Positions 1 to 7,200 of a stretch of 11,707 nt of DNA are shown here, in pieces. Each line of letters begins with the position of its first letter. Position 1 is the first letter of the stretch. A program made the translations under genes and the position numbers. Source of the DNA: an uncultured Bermanella sp. Lineage in GTDB: Bacteria; Pseudomonadota; Gammaproteobacteria; Pseudomonadales; Oceanobacteraceae. The stretch spans positions 1-11,707 of the forward strand of contig CAJXIK010000032.1 in assembly GCA_913054445.1 (NCBI GenBank), written 5' to 3'. The notes beneath the pieces were generated by a model that worked only from the letters and a program-made list of their open reading frames with translations, made no database searches and was not told the DNA's origin.

Positions 1-130
1 TCCATGCCTCGAACACCCTAAAAAAGCACTAAACCCAATTTTAATCTAAATCCGCGTGGCCGCTAAGTCTCAAATATTGAAGGAGCCGCAGGTTATAAGG
101 CTGGCGGGGAAACGCAATGGTGCGACTTTA

Positions 131-150
131 ATTTTAATGCGATTGCCCTG
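131..150 (+). repeat. 20-nt direct repeat, copy 1
   Basis: This is the first copy of ATTTTAATGCRATTGYCCTG. It matches the second copy at 196-215 in 18 of 20 positions; both differences are transitions. Copy spacing is 65 bp start to start. A role as a paired regulator site ahead of mobA is possible but is inference only. Confidence 0.6.
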
Positions 151-195
151 GCTGCTTGATGGCAAGGCGGACTCCACAGATTGCCCCTTGTGCTT

Positions 196-215
196 ATTTT
201 AATGCAATTGTCCTG
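196..215 (+). repeat. 20-nt direct repeat, copy 2
   Basis: This is the second copy of ATTTTAATGCRATTGYCCTG. It contains the palindrome CAATTG, which copy 1 lacks (CGATTG there). It lies about 105 nt upstream of the mobA start, a distance compatible with a regulator site or with a remnant of a duplication. Confidence 0.6.
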
Positions 216-320
216 CACAACATGCTGCAAAGTTGACCCCACCCATTTGAAAGGGGGCGCGCTACGGGGTTTAATGGTGGCCAGTGTGATGTTGGGCAAC
301 GATCCTCGATAGGTTTTTAA

Positions 321-890
321 ATGTTAAAAGTAAGCGGTGTCATCCTCGCGGGTGGCCAGAGTGAGCGTATGGGTGGCAGGGATAAGGGCCTACTAGAATA
401 TCAAGGAGTGCCCATGGTCAAGCAGGTGGCTCAGGGCTTCGCGGGGGCCTGTCAATTACTGGTGAACACCAATCGTCACGCGCCGCAATATGAGGCGCTG
501 GGCTTCGAGGTGTTTGCCGACCAAAAACTGGCCGATATTGGGGAGAACGCCGGGCCGTTATTGGGCATATTGTCGGGCTTGCAGGCGGCGCAGGAAGATT
601 GGGTGTTGTTTAGCCCCTGCGACACCCCCGAGCTGCCTGCCGCTTACCTGAAAAAAATGAGCCAGGTGGCCTCGGATCAACTGTCCATGGCCAACGTGGT
701 ACACGATGGTCAGCGTCGCCAAAACCTGCATTTATTACTGCATAAGCGCCACCGAGAAAATCTACACATGTACTTGTTGTCCGGGCGTCGCAAGACCTAT
801 GAATGGCTCGACAGCATCGCCGCCGTGGAGGTGGATTTTTCCGCTCAGGCGCCATGCTTCAAAAATATCAATGGTCCGCAAGACTTCTAA
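321..890 (+). CDS. mobA: Molybdenum cofactor guanylyltransferase MobA
   Basis: MobA transfers GMP from GTP to Mo-molybdopterin, giving the bis-MGD-type cofactor used by DMSO-reductase-family enzymes such as nitrate reductases and formate dehydrogenases; it is cytoplasmic. At 189 residues it matches the usual length (about 190-200). The N-terminal nucleotide-binding loop is clear: LAGGQSERMGG at 9-19 followed by DKGL at 21-24. NTNR at 49-52, GPLLGILSGL at 78-87, the metal-binding SPCDTP at 98-103 (Asp101), QNLHLLL at 134-140 and the C-terminal FKNINGPQDF at 180-189 are all family-typical. The ATG places the LAGG loop eight residues from the start, as expected. The only ribosome binding signal is a weak AGG seven nt upstream. 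It precedes three sugar-acid catabolism genes with no apparent functional link, so co-transcription is inferred from spacing alone. Confidence 0.95.
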   Translation: MLKVSGVILAGGQSERMGGRDKGLLEYQGVPMVKQVAQGFAGACQLLVNTNRHAPQYEALGFEVFADQKLADIGENAGPLLGILSGLQAAQEDWVLFSPCDTPELPAAYLKKMSQVASDQLSMANVVHDGQRRQNLHLLLHKRHRENLHMYLLSGRRKTYEWLDSIAAVEVDFSAQAPCFKNINGPQDF

Positions 891-917
891 CACCCATCTA
901 ACACCCATCTAACACCA
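888..917 (+). repeat. 11-nt tandem repeat at mobA stop
   Basis: The unit TAACACCCATC occurs at 888-898 and 899-909, followed by a partial third copy (TAACACCA) at 910-917. The mobA stop codon is the first TAA. Because 11 is not a multiple of three, the three TAA triplets fall in all three forward frames. It probably arose by slipped-strand duplication. Confidence 0.85.
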
Positions 918-946
918 ATGGCGCTTAACGGGCGTGGGCGAACGGC

Positions 947-1642
947 ATGCATAGTTTCAGCGATCTAGGCCAGTTAAGTGAGGTCTTGAGTCAGCAAATT
1001 GCCGCGCAGCTTGGCACGGCCATCGAACAACAGGGTGAGGCGCTGCTGGCGGTCTCTGGCGGCAGCACCCCTAGGCTATTATTCGAAAAATTAAGCAAGA
1101 TCGAGCTGGCCTGGCACAAGGTACGGGTGGTGCTGGTGGACGAACGCTGGCTCGATACGCAGAGCGTGCACAGCAACGAGCATTTAGTGCGCAGCACCCT
1201 GCTACAAAACGCTGCGCAGTCGGCCCACTTGCAGGGGCTTAAATCTGCGGCGGCCAGCGCCAAGCAGGCGCAGGCGGCGTGTAATCTGGCCTTGCAGGCA
1301 TTGCCTGCTAATATTGATGTATTGCTGCTGGGCATGGGCGACGATGGCCATACCGCTTCTTGGTTTCCCTGCGGGGATCAAAAAATCTTAGGGCAGATGC
1401 TCGATAAAAATAATGCACGGCGGGCCATGGCGCTACAACCCAACAGCGCCCCCCATGAACGCATGTCGTTAACCCTGTCCTACTTGCTTACCAGCCGTCA
1501 TCGTTATCTACTATTAAAGGGTGACAATAAGTTAACCAGCTTACGGCGCGCGGTGGCCGGGGCAGATACCATGGCCATGCCCATACGGGCTTTTTTAGGG
1601 CAAGCGAACCCTCGGCTCGAGGTGTTTTACGCGACGCAATAA
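947..1642 (+). CDS. pgl: 6-phosphogluconolactonase (DevB/SOL type)
   Basis: The enzyme hydrolyses 6-phospho-glucono-1,5-lactone to 6-phosphogluconate, the substrate of the edd product encoded downstream; it is cytoplasmic. The 231-residue length is typical of the DevB-type family. Family motifs appear in order: phosphate-loop SGGSTP at 37-42, VDERW at 64-68, SNEH at 76-79, the signature LLLGMGDDGHTASWFP at 126-141, ERMSLTLSYLL at 171-181 and KGDNKL at 191-196. The ATG at 947 is the first usable start because an in-frame TAA lies at 926-928; no good Shine-Dalgarno precedes it, only GGGCG-like purines. It follows mobA by 56 nt and precedes eda by 17 nt. In many Gammaproteobacteria pgl follows zwf; here zwf is not in the window. 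Confidence 0.94.
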   Translation: MHSFSDLGQLSEVLSQQIAAQLGTAIEQQGEALLAVSGGSTPRLLFEKLSKIELAWHKVRVVLVDERWLDTQSVHSNEHLVRSTLLQNAAQSAHLQGLKSAAASAKQAQAACNLALQALPANIDVLLLGMGDDGHTASWFPCGDQKILGQMLDKNNARRAMALQPNSAPHERMSLTLSYLLTSRHRYLLLKGDNKLTSLRRAVAGADTMAMPIRAFLGQANPRLEVFYATQ

Positions 1643-1648
1643 CGGAGC

Positions 1649-1653
1649 GGAGG
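1649..1653 (+). promoter_or_regulatory. Ribosome binding site of eda
   Basis: GGAGG sits six nt before the ATG at 1660, with a second GGAG just upstream (1644-1647). It is the strongest Shine-Dalgarno of the four plus-strand genes and supports the chosen eda start within the 17-nt gap after pgl. Confidence 0.8.
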
Positions 1654-1659
1654 CTTAAC

Positions 1660-2307
1660 ATGCATGCTCGTTCGTTGGATGAAATCCTAAAGGCCTCACC
1701 CGTGGTGCCGGTGATGGTCATCGAGCAATTGGCCGATGCGGTGCCGCTGGCGCAGGCGTTGGTGGCCGGTGGCATTCGTGTGTTGGAAATCACCCTGCGC
1801 AGCGAGGCGGCGTTAGCGGCCATGGCCGCCATTATGGGCGAGGTGCCAGAGGCCATCGTCGGCGCGGGCACGGTGACCAGTGTCGAGCAGCTCGCCCAGG
1901 TCGAGGCCCTCGGGGTCGAATTTGCCTTAAGCCCCGGCCTCACCACTGGCCTGCTGCGGGCCGCACAAGACATGGGGCTGCATTATATTCCGGCCATCGC
2001 CACGGCCAGTGATATCATGTTAGGTATGGAGCACGGCTACCAGCGCTTCAAGCTGTTTCCGGCCTCTGTGCTGGGGGCGGGCCAGCTACTACAGGCGTTC
2101 AATGGGCCGTTTCCCGACGTGCGTTTTTGCCCCACCGGCGGCCTCACCATGGACAACTTCGCCGAGGTGCTGGCCCTGCCCAATGTGCAGTGTGTGGGCG
2201 GCTCTTGGCTGACACCCAAAGCGCTGGTGCAGCGCAAAGACTGGCCAGCCATCACACGGCTGGCACAGCAGACTGTCACAGCCCAGTTAGCACAACAGAC
2301 TGTCTAG
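1660..2307 (+). CDS. eda: KDPG aldolase (2-keto-3-deoxy-6-phosphogluconate aldolase)
   Basis: Eda cleaves 2-keto-3-deoxy-6-phosphogluconate into pyruvate and glyceraldehyde-3-phosphate, the last step specific to the Entner-Doudoroff pathway; many homologues also act on 4-hydroxy-2-oxoglutarate. The protein is a class I aldolase TIM barrel of usual length (215 aa). The catalytic Glu43 and phosphate-binding Arg47 lie in LEITLR (42-47), and the Schiff-base Lys131 in KLFPA (131-135). The 88-residue Glu-Lys spacing is that of E. coli Eda (E45/K133). GAGTVT at 68-73 and CPTGG at 157-161 are also conserved. The start is set by a strong Shine-Dalgarno six nt upstream. An oddity is the C-terminus, where LAQQTV occurs twice (201-206, 210-215), an apparent small tandem duplication beyond the conserved fold. 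Confidence 0.96.
   Translation: MHARSLDEILKASPVVPVMVIEQLADAVPLAQALVAGGIRVLEITLRSEAALAAMAAIMGEVPEAIVGAGTVTSVEQLAQVEALGVEFALSPGLTTGLLRAAQDMGLHYIPAIATASDIMLGMEHGYQRFKLFPASVLGAGQLLQAFNGPFPDVRFCPTGGLTMDNFAEVLALPNVQCVGGSWLTPKALVQRKDWPAITRLAQQTVTAQLAQQTV
2260..2304 (+). repeat. 27-nt-period duplication at the 3' end of eda
   Basis: Two 18-nt segments (2260-2277 and 2287-2304) match in 15 of 18 positions and both encode LAQQTV. The second copy abuts the stop codon. It extends the C-terminal tail of the aldolase without touching catalytic residues. Confidence 0.7.
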
Positions 2308-2340
2308 CAATGTTTTTAATCTATTGATAGGTATTCGCAG

Positions 2341-4152
2341 ATGAACACTGTTATTACCCAGGTTAGCGAGGGCATCGTGCGCCGCAGTCGTGGGAGCCGC
2401 GAGCGTTACCTGTCACAGCTGCAAGACATGAAAAGCCAAGGGGTGGCGCGTCAATCTTTAAGTTGCGGCAACCTAGCCCATGCCTTCGCCGCTGGCTCGG
2501 CTCAAGAAAAGCGGCAGCTGGCACAGTATGAAAAACCCAATATCGCCATTATTTCGGCCTACAACGACCTGCTCTCGGCCCACCACCCTTACCTAGATTA
2601 CCCTGCGCAGATTAAACGCGCCGCCATGAAGAAGGGCATCAGCGCTCAGTTTGCCGGGGGCGTGCCCGCCATGTGCGACGGTGTCACGCAGGGGCAGGCG
2701 GGCATGGAGCTGAGCTTATTTTCCCGTGACAGCATCGCCATGAGTACCGCCATCGCCCTGAGCCACAACCTGTTTGATGCCACTGTGTGTCTGGGCATCT
2801 GCGATAAAATTGTGCCCGGCATGTTGATCGGTGCCCTGCGCTTTGGGCACTTACCCACCCTGTTTATTCCGGCGGGGCCTATGGTGTCGGGCCTTAGCAA
2901 CGCCGAGAAATCGCGTGTTCGCAAGGCGTTTCAGCTGGGGGAGGTGGACCGTGATGCGCTCTTGCGAGCCGAGTCTGCGTCCTACCACAGCGCGGGCACC
3001 TGTACCTTTTATGGCACCGCCAACTCTAACCAGATGCTCATGGAGATGATGGGGCTGCAACTGCCCAGTTCGTCTTTTGTTAATCCGGGCACGCCGTTGC
3101 GTGAGGGCCTCACCGAGGGGGCCGTGAATATTTTGTGTGATGGCTTAAACGGCATCGAGTCCATGGGCATAGGCGAGATGATCGACGAGAAATCCTTGGT
3201 CAATGCCATAGTGGGGCTCATGGCCACCGGCGGCTCCACTAACCACACGCTGCACTTAGTGGCCATCGCGCGGGCGGCGGGCATCATCATTCACTGGCAG
3301 GATTTTGCGCGCCTGTCGCAGGTGGTGCCCCTGTTGGCTCGGGTCTACCCCAACGGCACGGCAGATGTGAACCACTTCCACGCGGCGGGGGGCATGAACC
3401 TTATCATCCACCGCCTGTTAGGGGATGGTCTGCTGCACGAGGAGGTGAATACCATAGTGGGGCCAGGCATGCACAGGTATTGCCAAGAAGCCTACCTGTT
3501 GGATGGTCAGCTGGCCTGGCGCACGGGCGTGACGTCTAGCCTCGACCCTCAGGTGATCGCGGCCAGCGGCCAGGTATTTAACCCAGAGGGGGGTATTAGG
3601 GTGTTAAGCGGCAACTTGGGTAAGAGCGTCATCAAGACCTCGGCCGTGGATGAGAGCCAGTGGCTGATAACCGCCCCGGCTAAGATTTTTAGCGAGCAGT
3701 GGCAGTTGCAAAAAGCCTTCGCCGCTGGTTTGTTAAACCAAGACTTCATCGCCGTGATTCGCTATCAGGGCCCACGGGCCAACGGCATGCCCGAGCTGCA
3801 TCAATTAACCCCAGTGTTGTCTGTGTTGCAAGACCGAGGCTTTAGGGTGGCGCTGGTCACCGACGGTCGCATGTCCGGTGCCTCTGGCGCGGTGCCCGCC
3901 GCCATTCACCTCACCCCCGAGGCGCTGGATGGCGGCTTGCTGGCCAAGCTACAGGACGGAGATTTGTTGAGGCTGGACTGCCATAAGGGGGAATTAAACG
4001 TGTTGCTGCCCGCCGCGGAATTGGCCGCGCGCGAGGTTACTGTGCCAGATTTATCTGCTCATCATGTGGGCATGGGCCGTGATATGTTTGCCTTGCTGCG
4101 GCAAAATGTGAGCCGCGCCGATGAGGGGGCATCGGTTTTTAAATTTGATTAG
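2341..4152 (+). CDS. edd: 6-phosphogluconate dehydratase
   Basis: Edd dehydrates 6-phosphogluconate to 2-keto-3-deoxy-6-phosphogluconate, feeding the aldolase encoded just upstream. It belongs to the IlvD/Edd iron-sulfur dehydratases. At 603 residues it equals the E. coli Edd length and appears intact. Candidate cluster cysteines are in MCDGVTQGQ (Cys112), GICDKIVPGM (Cys154, first family signature) and GTCTFYGTANSNQM (Cys221). TGGSTNH at 296-302, YQGPRANGMPELH at 475-487 and the second signature VTDGRMSGASGA at 506-517 are present. The YQGPRANGMPELH form and the length favour Edd over dihydroxy-acid dehydratase (IlvD), as does the pgl-eda context. The ATG follows eda by 33 nt, with AGG nine nt upstream. 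Regulation is not visible; no HexR-type palindrome was found in the gaps. Confidence 0.96.
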   Translation: MNTVITQVSEGIVRRSRGSRERYLSQLQDMKSQGVARQSLSCGNLAHAFAAGSAQEKRQLAQYEKPNIAIISAYNDLLSAHHPYLDYPAQIKRAAMKKGISAQFAGGVPAMCDGVTQGQAGMELSLFSRDSIAMSTAIALSHNLFDATVCLGICDKIVPGMLIGALRFGHLPTLFIPAGPMVSGLSNAEKSRVRKAFQLGEVDRDALLRAESASYHSAGTCTFYGTANSNQMLMEMMGLQLPSSSFVNPGTPLREGLTEGAVNILCDGLNGIESMGIGEMIDEKSLVNAIVGLMATGGSTNHTLHLVAIARAAGIIIHWQDFARLSQVVPLLARVYPNGTADVNHFHAAGGMNLIIHRLLGDGLLHEEVNTIVGPGMHRYCQEAYLLDGQLAWRTGVTSSLDPQVIAASGQVFNPEGGIRVLSGNLGKSVIKTSAVDESQWLITAPAKIFSEQWQLQKAFAAGLLNQDFIAVIRYQGPRANGMPELHQLTPVLSVLQDRGFRVALVTDGRMSGASGAVPAAIHLTPEALDGGLLAKLQDGDLLRLDCHKGELNVLLPAAELAAREVTVPDLSAHHVGMGRDMFALLRQNVSRADEGASVFKFD

Positions 4153-4158
4153 GGGTTT

Positions 4159-4198
4159 GATTCGGGCAGGGGCTGCAAAAGATTCGGGCAGGGGCTGC
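4159..4198 (+). repeat. 22-nt-period tandem repeat after edd
   Basis: The 18-nt sequence GATTCGGGCAGGGGCTGC occurs exactly at 4159-4176 and 4181-4198, separated by AAAA, giving a 22-nt period. It starts seven nt after the edd stop. Confidence 0.85.
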
Positions 4199-4232
4199 CC
4201 TCGTACGAGGCCACCCCGTGGCCGAAAGCCCC
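4191..4232. terminator. Structured GC-rich segment between convergent genes, possible terminator
   Basis: GGGGCT (4191-4196) can pair with AGCCCC (4227-4232). That pair encloses a perfect 12-nt palindrome CCTCGTACGAGG (4199-4210) and a hairpin GGCCAC-CCC-GTGGCC (4209-4223), which overlap by two bases and so compete. No T-tract follows on either strand, so this is not a textbook intrinsic terminator. Its position between the convergent ends of edd and the large surface-protein gene is the main reason to suspect a termination role. Confidence 0.35.
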
Positions 4233-4236
4233 AAGG

Positions 4237-4291
4237 CCGCCGAGGCCGCCAATGCCATCCGAGGCCATCCCGAGGCCATCCCAAGGCCGCT
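4237..4291 (+). repeat. Degenerate 11-nt tandem array
   Basis: CCGAGGCCATC occurs exactly twice in tandem (4259-4269, 4270-4280). Looser units with the same 11-nt phase flank it: CCGCCGAGGCC and GCCAATGCCAT before, CCAAGGCCGCT after. The array fills the spacer up to the stop codon of the minus-strand gene at 4298-4296. It looks like local slippage rather than a CRISPR or a protein-coding repeat. Confidence 0.6.
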
Positions 4292-4295
4292 CGCC

Positions 4296-7200
4296 CTATT
4301 GGAAATAATTCCTCAAATTGGCCAGATTATCCTGGTCGGCCTTGATGCGTAGCTTCATGTAAATGCCATGAGCGTTATAGCCTGCGCCATCGAAATCACG
4401 GTCGCTGAAACCTGCAAAATTATAACCAAAACTCACCCAAGTATTGGCCTGTGGTATAAAGCCTATGCTCCCCCCTAGGCTGTGGCGGCTGTCTTTTAGT
4501 TCGTGATCATATAGGCGTTGCAGGTGAACCCCCCAGTCCCATTTGGGCGTGAGGTGATGGCGCAGCTGCATGCCGATTAAATCTATGATGCCGCTGTGTT
4601 GAGTGCCATCGAAATTTTCATCCAGATATTTTAAGCCGTATTGTGCGCTTAACTGCGTCTTGTGCCAGCGCATGTTCACATGGCTGTTGTTTAATAAACG
4701 GCGGCTCACTAGGGCAGAGTCTATGCTGCTTTGCTTTTCTTCTATGTACTTGCTTTGGTTTAACCAGGCTAGGCCGTAGGTTAATGGGCGTAGGCCAATA
4801 TCAAACTCTAGCTGTTTAAAATCGGTGCGGCTGCTGGCTTGTTCATCCGCGCGGTATTCAAAACTCGCGCCGATGGCCAACCCTTGCGCCACCGGGTGGA
4901 ACACGCCGCTGCGGGCATGCCATTTATGGCCGCTGTTACTTTCGCGGTATTCCAAGCGGTTGCTCCATTGCCATCGTGGGCTGCGATAGCCCAAGCCAGC
5001 GGAGACCGCATAGAAGTCATCCGAGGTGGCCGCTTGCTCGCTTTGTTCGAGCACGGTGTTTGCTAAATCTTGGGCCTGATCGAAGCCCAGGCTCAGTTGC
5101 CAATTTTCATCTAGGTTAATCTCCTGATTCAAGCCGTGTACCGCAAACAAACGGCTGCCGTCCTTGTTGTTTTGTTGTTCGACGCTGTTGCTGACTTGCA
5201 TGCCCTGCCATGGGGTGGCGCGTAAACCCAACACGCTGCGCTGTGGGGCGGCGTCGCTGAGGCCGGTCTCATATACGGCAAATAAGGTTACCTGTTCGTT
5301 GATGCGGTAGTCGCTGCCTAAACGCACTAGGTCGTAGATGTCTTGGTTTTGTTTTAAATTAAATTCGGCATCTGCGTTTAACAATAACGAGCCGTTAAAG
5401 AGGGAGAAGGAGTGGCCTGCCAATATCTGCTGAATGGTTTGGCGGTCACCCGCTGCGCTTTGCGTCTGGCTGAGACGGGCGCCGACATAGTAGCGGCCGA
5501 GCGCGTATTCTTGGTTATATTTTGTCTCCAGCATGGTTTGACGTTGGCCGCTGCCTAGGGTGTTTTGATCGCTAAACACGGCATTGAGGTATTCCCCCGC
5601 GGTAAAGTAGTAGCTGCTCTCGACCCCTATTTTTTCGCTGTTGCCCTGGCTGCCGTTAAGTTGGTCTAGACCAAAACCGGCTTCTTCGCTGCGCGCGTAG
5701 GCCTTGCTTTGCAGTTGCTCGCCACGGTAATCGAGGCTAATAATGTGGGCACTGGCGCGCGTATGCTGGCCATCGTTACGCTGTTCGCTGAAGGCGCTTT
5801 CGGCCTTTATTTGTAGGGCATCATTAAATTGATAGCGCGCGTCTAGTGCGTTCAAGGTGCGCTTTACATTGCCCAAGTCTTCGCTAATAACGGTGCTGCC
5901 CAGCTCTAGGTCTTTACCTTTGTTGTGCACGGCCACGCGCCCCCCTAAGGTTAAATTCTCGGCGTTGTCGTCCTTGGTTTCATAACGCACGACGATGTAC
6001 CTTGGGTTTAATTCTTCATTGGTGGAGTGGACAGGGGCCTTAAAGAACAGGCTGCCATCGATGTAATCTATGCTGTAGTCGCTGTCTTTCGTCAGCTCGG
6101 TTTCTTCTAATATCAGCGCACTCTGGAACCTGTCTCGTACTTGCAGGGTGATGGTTTCACTGTTGCTGATGATGTCTGTTTGGCTTAATTGGTAGAGCCC
6201 AGAGGTGCCGTCACCCTGAATGTCGTCACGCACAAAGCGTTGTGCCGACTCGGTGGCAAACAGGTTGAAGCTCACCACGTCGCCCTGAAAAACAGATTGA
6301 ATGCCGTGGAATTTCCTTAGATATTTACTGAGCTCGGTCTTGCTTAGGTCTGTGCTGTAATCACCAAACACGGTATAAAAACGTTCTTTCTCGACGCGTA
6401 AATAAAGTTTACCTGCCATGGAGGCATCGAGCTTCTGTTGGCTGTTGTCACCATACAGAGTGTAATATTTATTGGGGTCGAGCAATTTTTCAAAGGGGGT
6501 GGTCTTGCCCTTTGCGCTGTCGTAGGCGGCGGTTAATAACCAGTCACCCATGACTTGTCCCTTGGCAAATAATGCGAGGCGGCCGTCGCTGTAAAATTTA
6601 TCTTTAATCGCGTGGGACTCGGCATTTTTCACATGGCCGCCGATATCTCGGTAGCCGATGGTGCCCTCGCCCAAGGCGATGAGCATCCACTCACGGCTCT
6701 GCGGTTTTAACCACACTCTAATTTCTTCCTGACGGCCATTGGCCAATGGAAAACGTATGACCGCCTCCCCGGCTTGGGTGGTGGGCTCTAAGGTAATGTA
6801 AGCGGTGCCATCGCCACTGATCTCGTAGTGGGGTTTAAATTCGTTGCGGTTAATCTGCACTTGGTCTTTGTTGGGGTTTAAGGCTTGGTAGGGGTTGTCT
6901 ACGCTAAACTCCCCCTGCAAACCGTTGCGCACTGGGTAGCCGTCTTTATCAAATAGTTTAACCGCGATCACCGGGGCCACCACGCCATCGGCGGTGGCCT
7001 GGGTCTCGGCGTTAACCAACACCACCCGAGTAGGGCTGCCTGCGTAGTGCAAATCGAATGTGGTGCGGGCCACTATGTTGTCGTGGCTGTCCACCAGCGA
7101 GGCTACAAAATGGTTGTTGCCTTCTTTAATGTCCACCCCAGTCCAGATGCTGATGGCCGACTGATTAGGGGCATAATGCTCGCGCTTGGCAAAATTTAAC

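Larger units (their letters stand above)
1..320. other. Intergenic region upstream of mobA, no supported gene
   Basis: No convincing coding sequence is seen. The only sizeable open frame (minus strand, about 93-299) has a composition unlike a folded protein, no motif and no ribosome binding site. The stretch contains AT-rich patches in which the octamer ATTTTAAT occurs three times (38-45, 131-138, 196-203); the last two belong to a 20-nt direct repeat listed separately. CTTG-N4-CAAG occurs around 155-166 as a short inverted repeat. I could not place a sigma70 promoter for mobA: TTGACC at 233-238 is a good -35 match, but no acceptable -10 lies 16-18 nt downstream. The gene to the left of the window is unknown. 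Confidence 0.6.

Noticed and set aside
155..166. FNR-type site at CTTGATGGCAAG
   Set aside because: The FNR consensus needs TTGAT-N4-ATCAA; only the left half-site is present, and the inverted repeat here is CTTG-N4-CAAG.
93..299. Minus-strand open frame of 68 codons upstream of mobA
   Set aside because: No ribosome binding site, no recognisable motif, composition unlike a real protein, and it overlaps the non-coding direct repeats.
1..946. HexR operator or Moco riboswitch upstream of mobA/pgl
   Set aside because: No TGTAAT-type palindrome was found in 1-320 or 891-946, and I could not trace a Moco-riboswitch-like fold.
1488..1973. 161-codon minus-strand open frame opposite pgl and eda
   Set aside because: It overlaps conserved catalytic regions of eda on the other strand and has no motif; a shadow frame.
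4159..4291. CRISPR-like array or mobile element in the repeat-rich spacer
   Set aside because: Repeats are directly tandem or nearly so, lack unique spacers of uniform size, and no cas gene, transposase or terminal inverted repeat is present.
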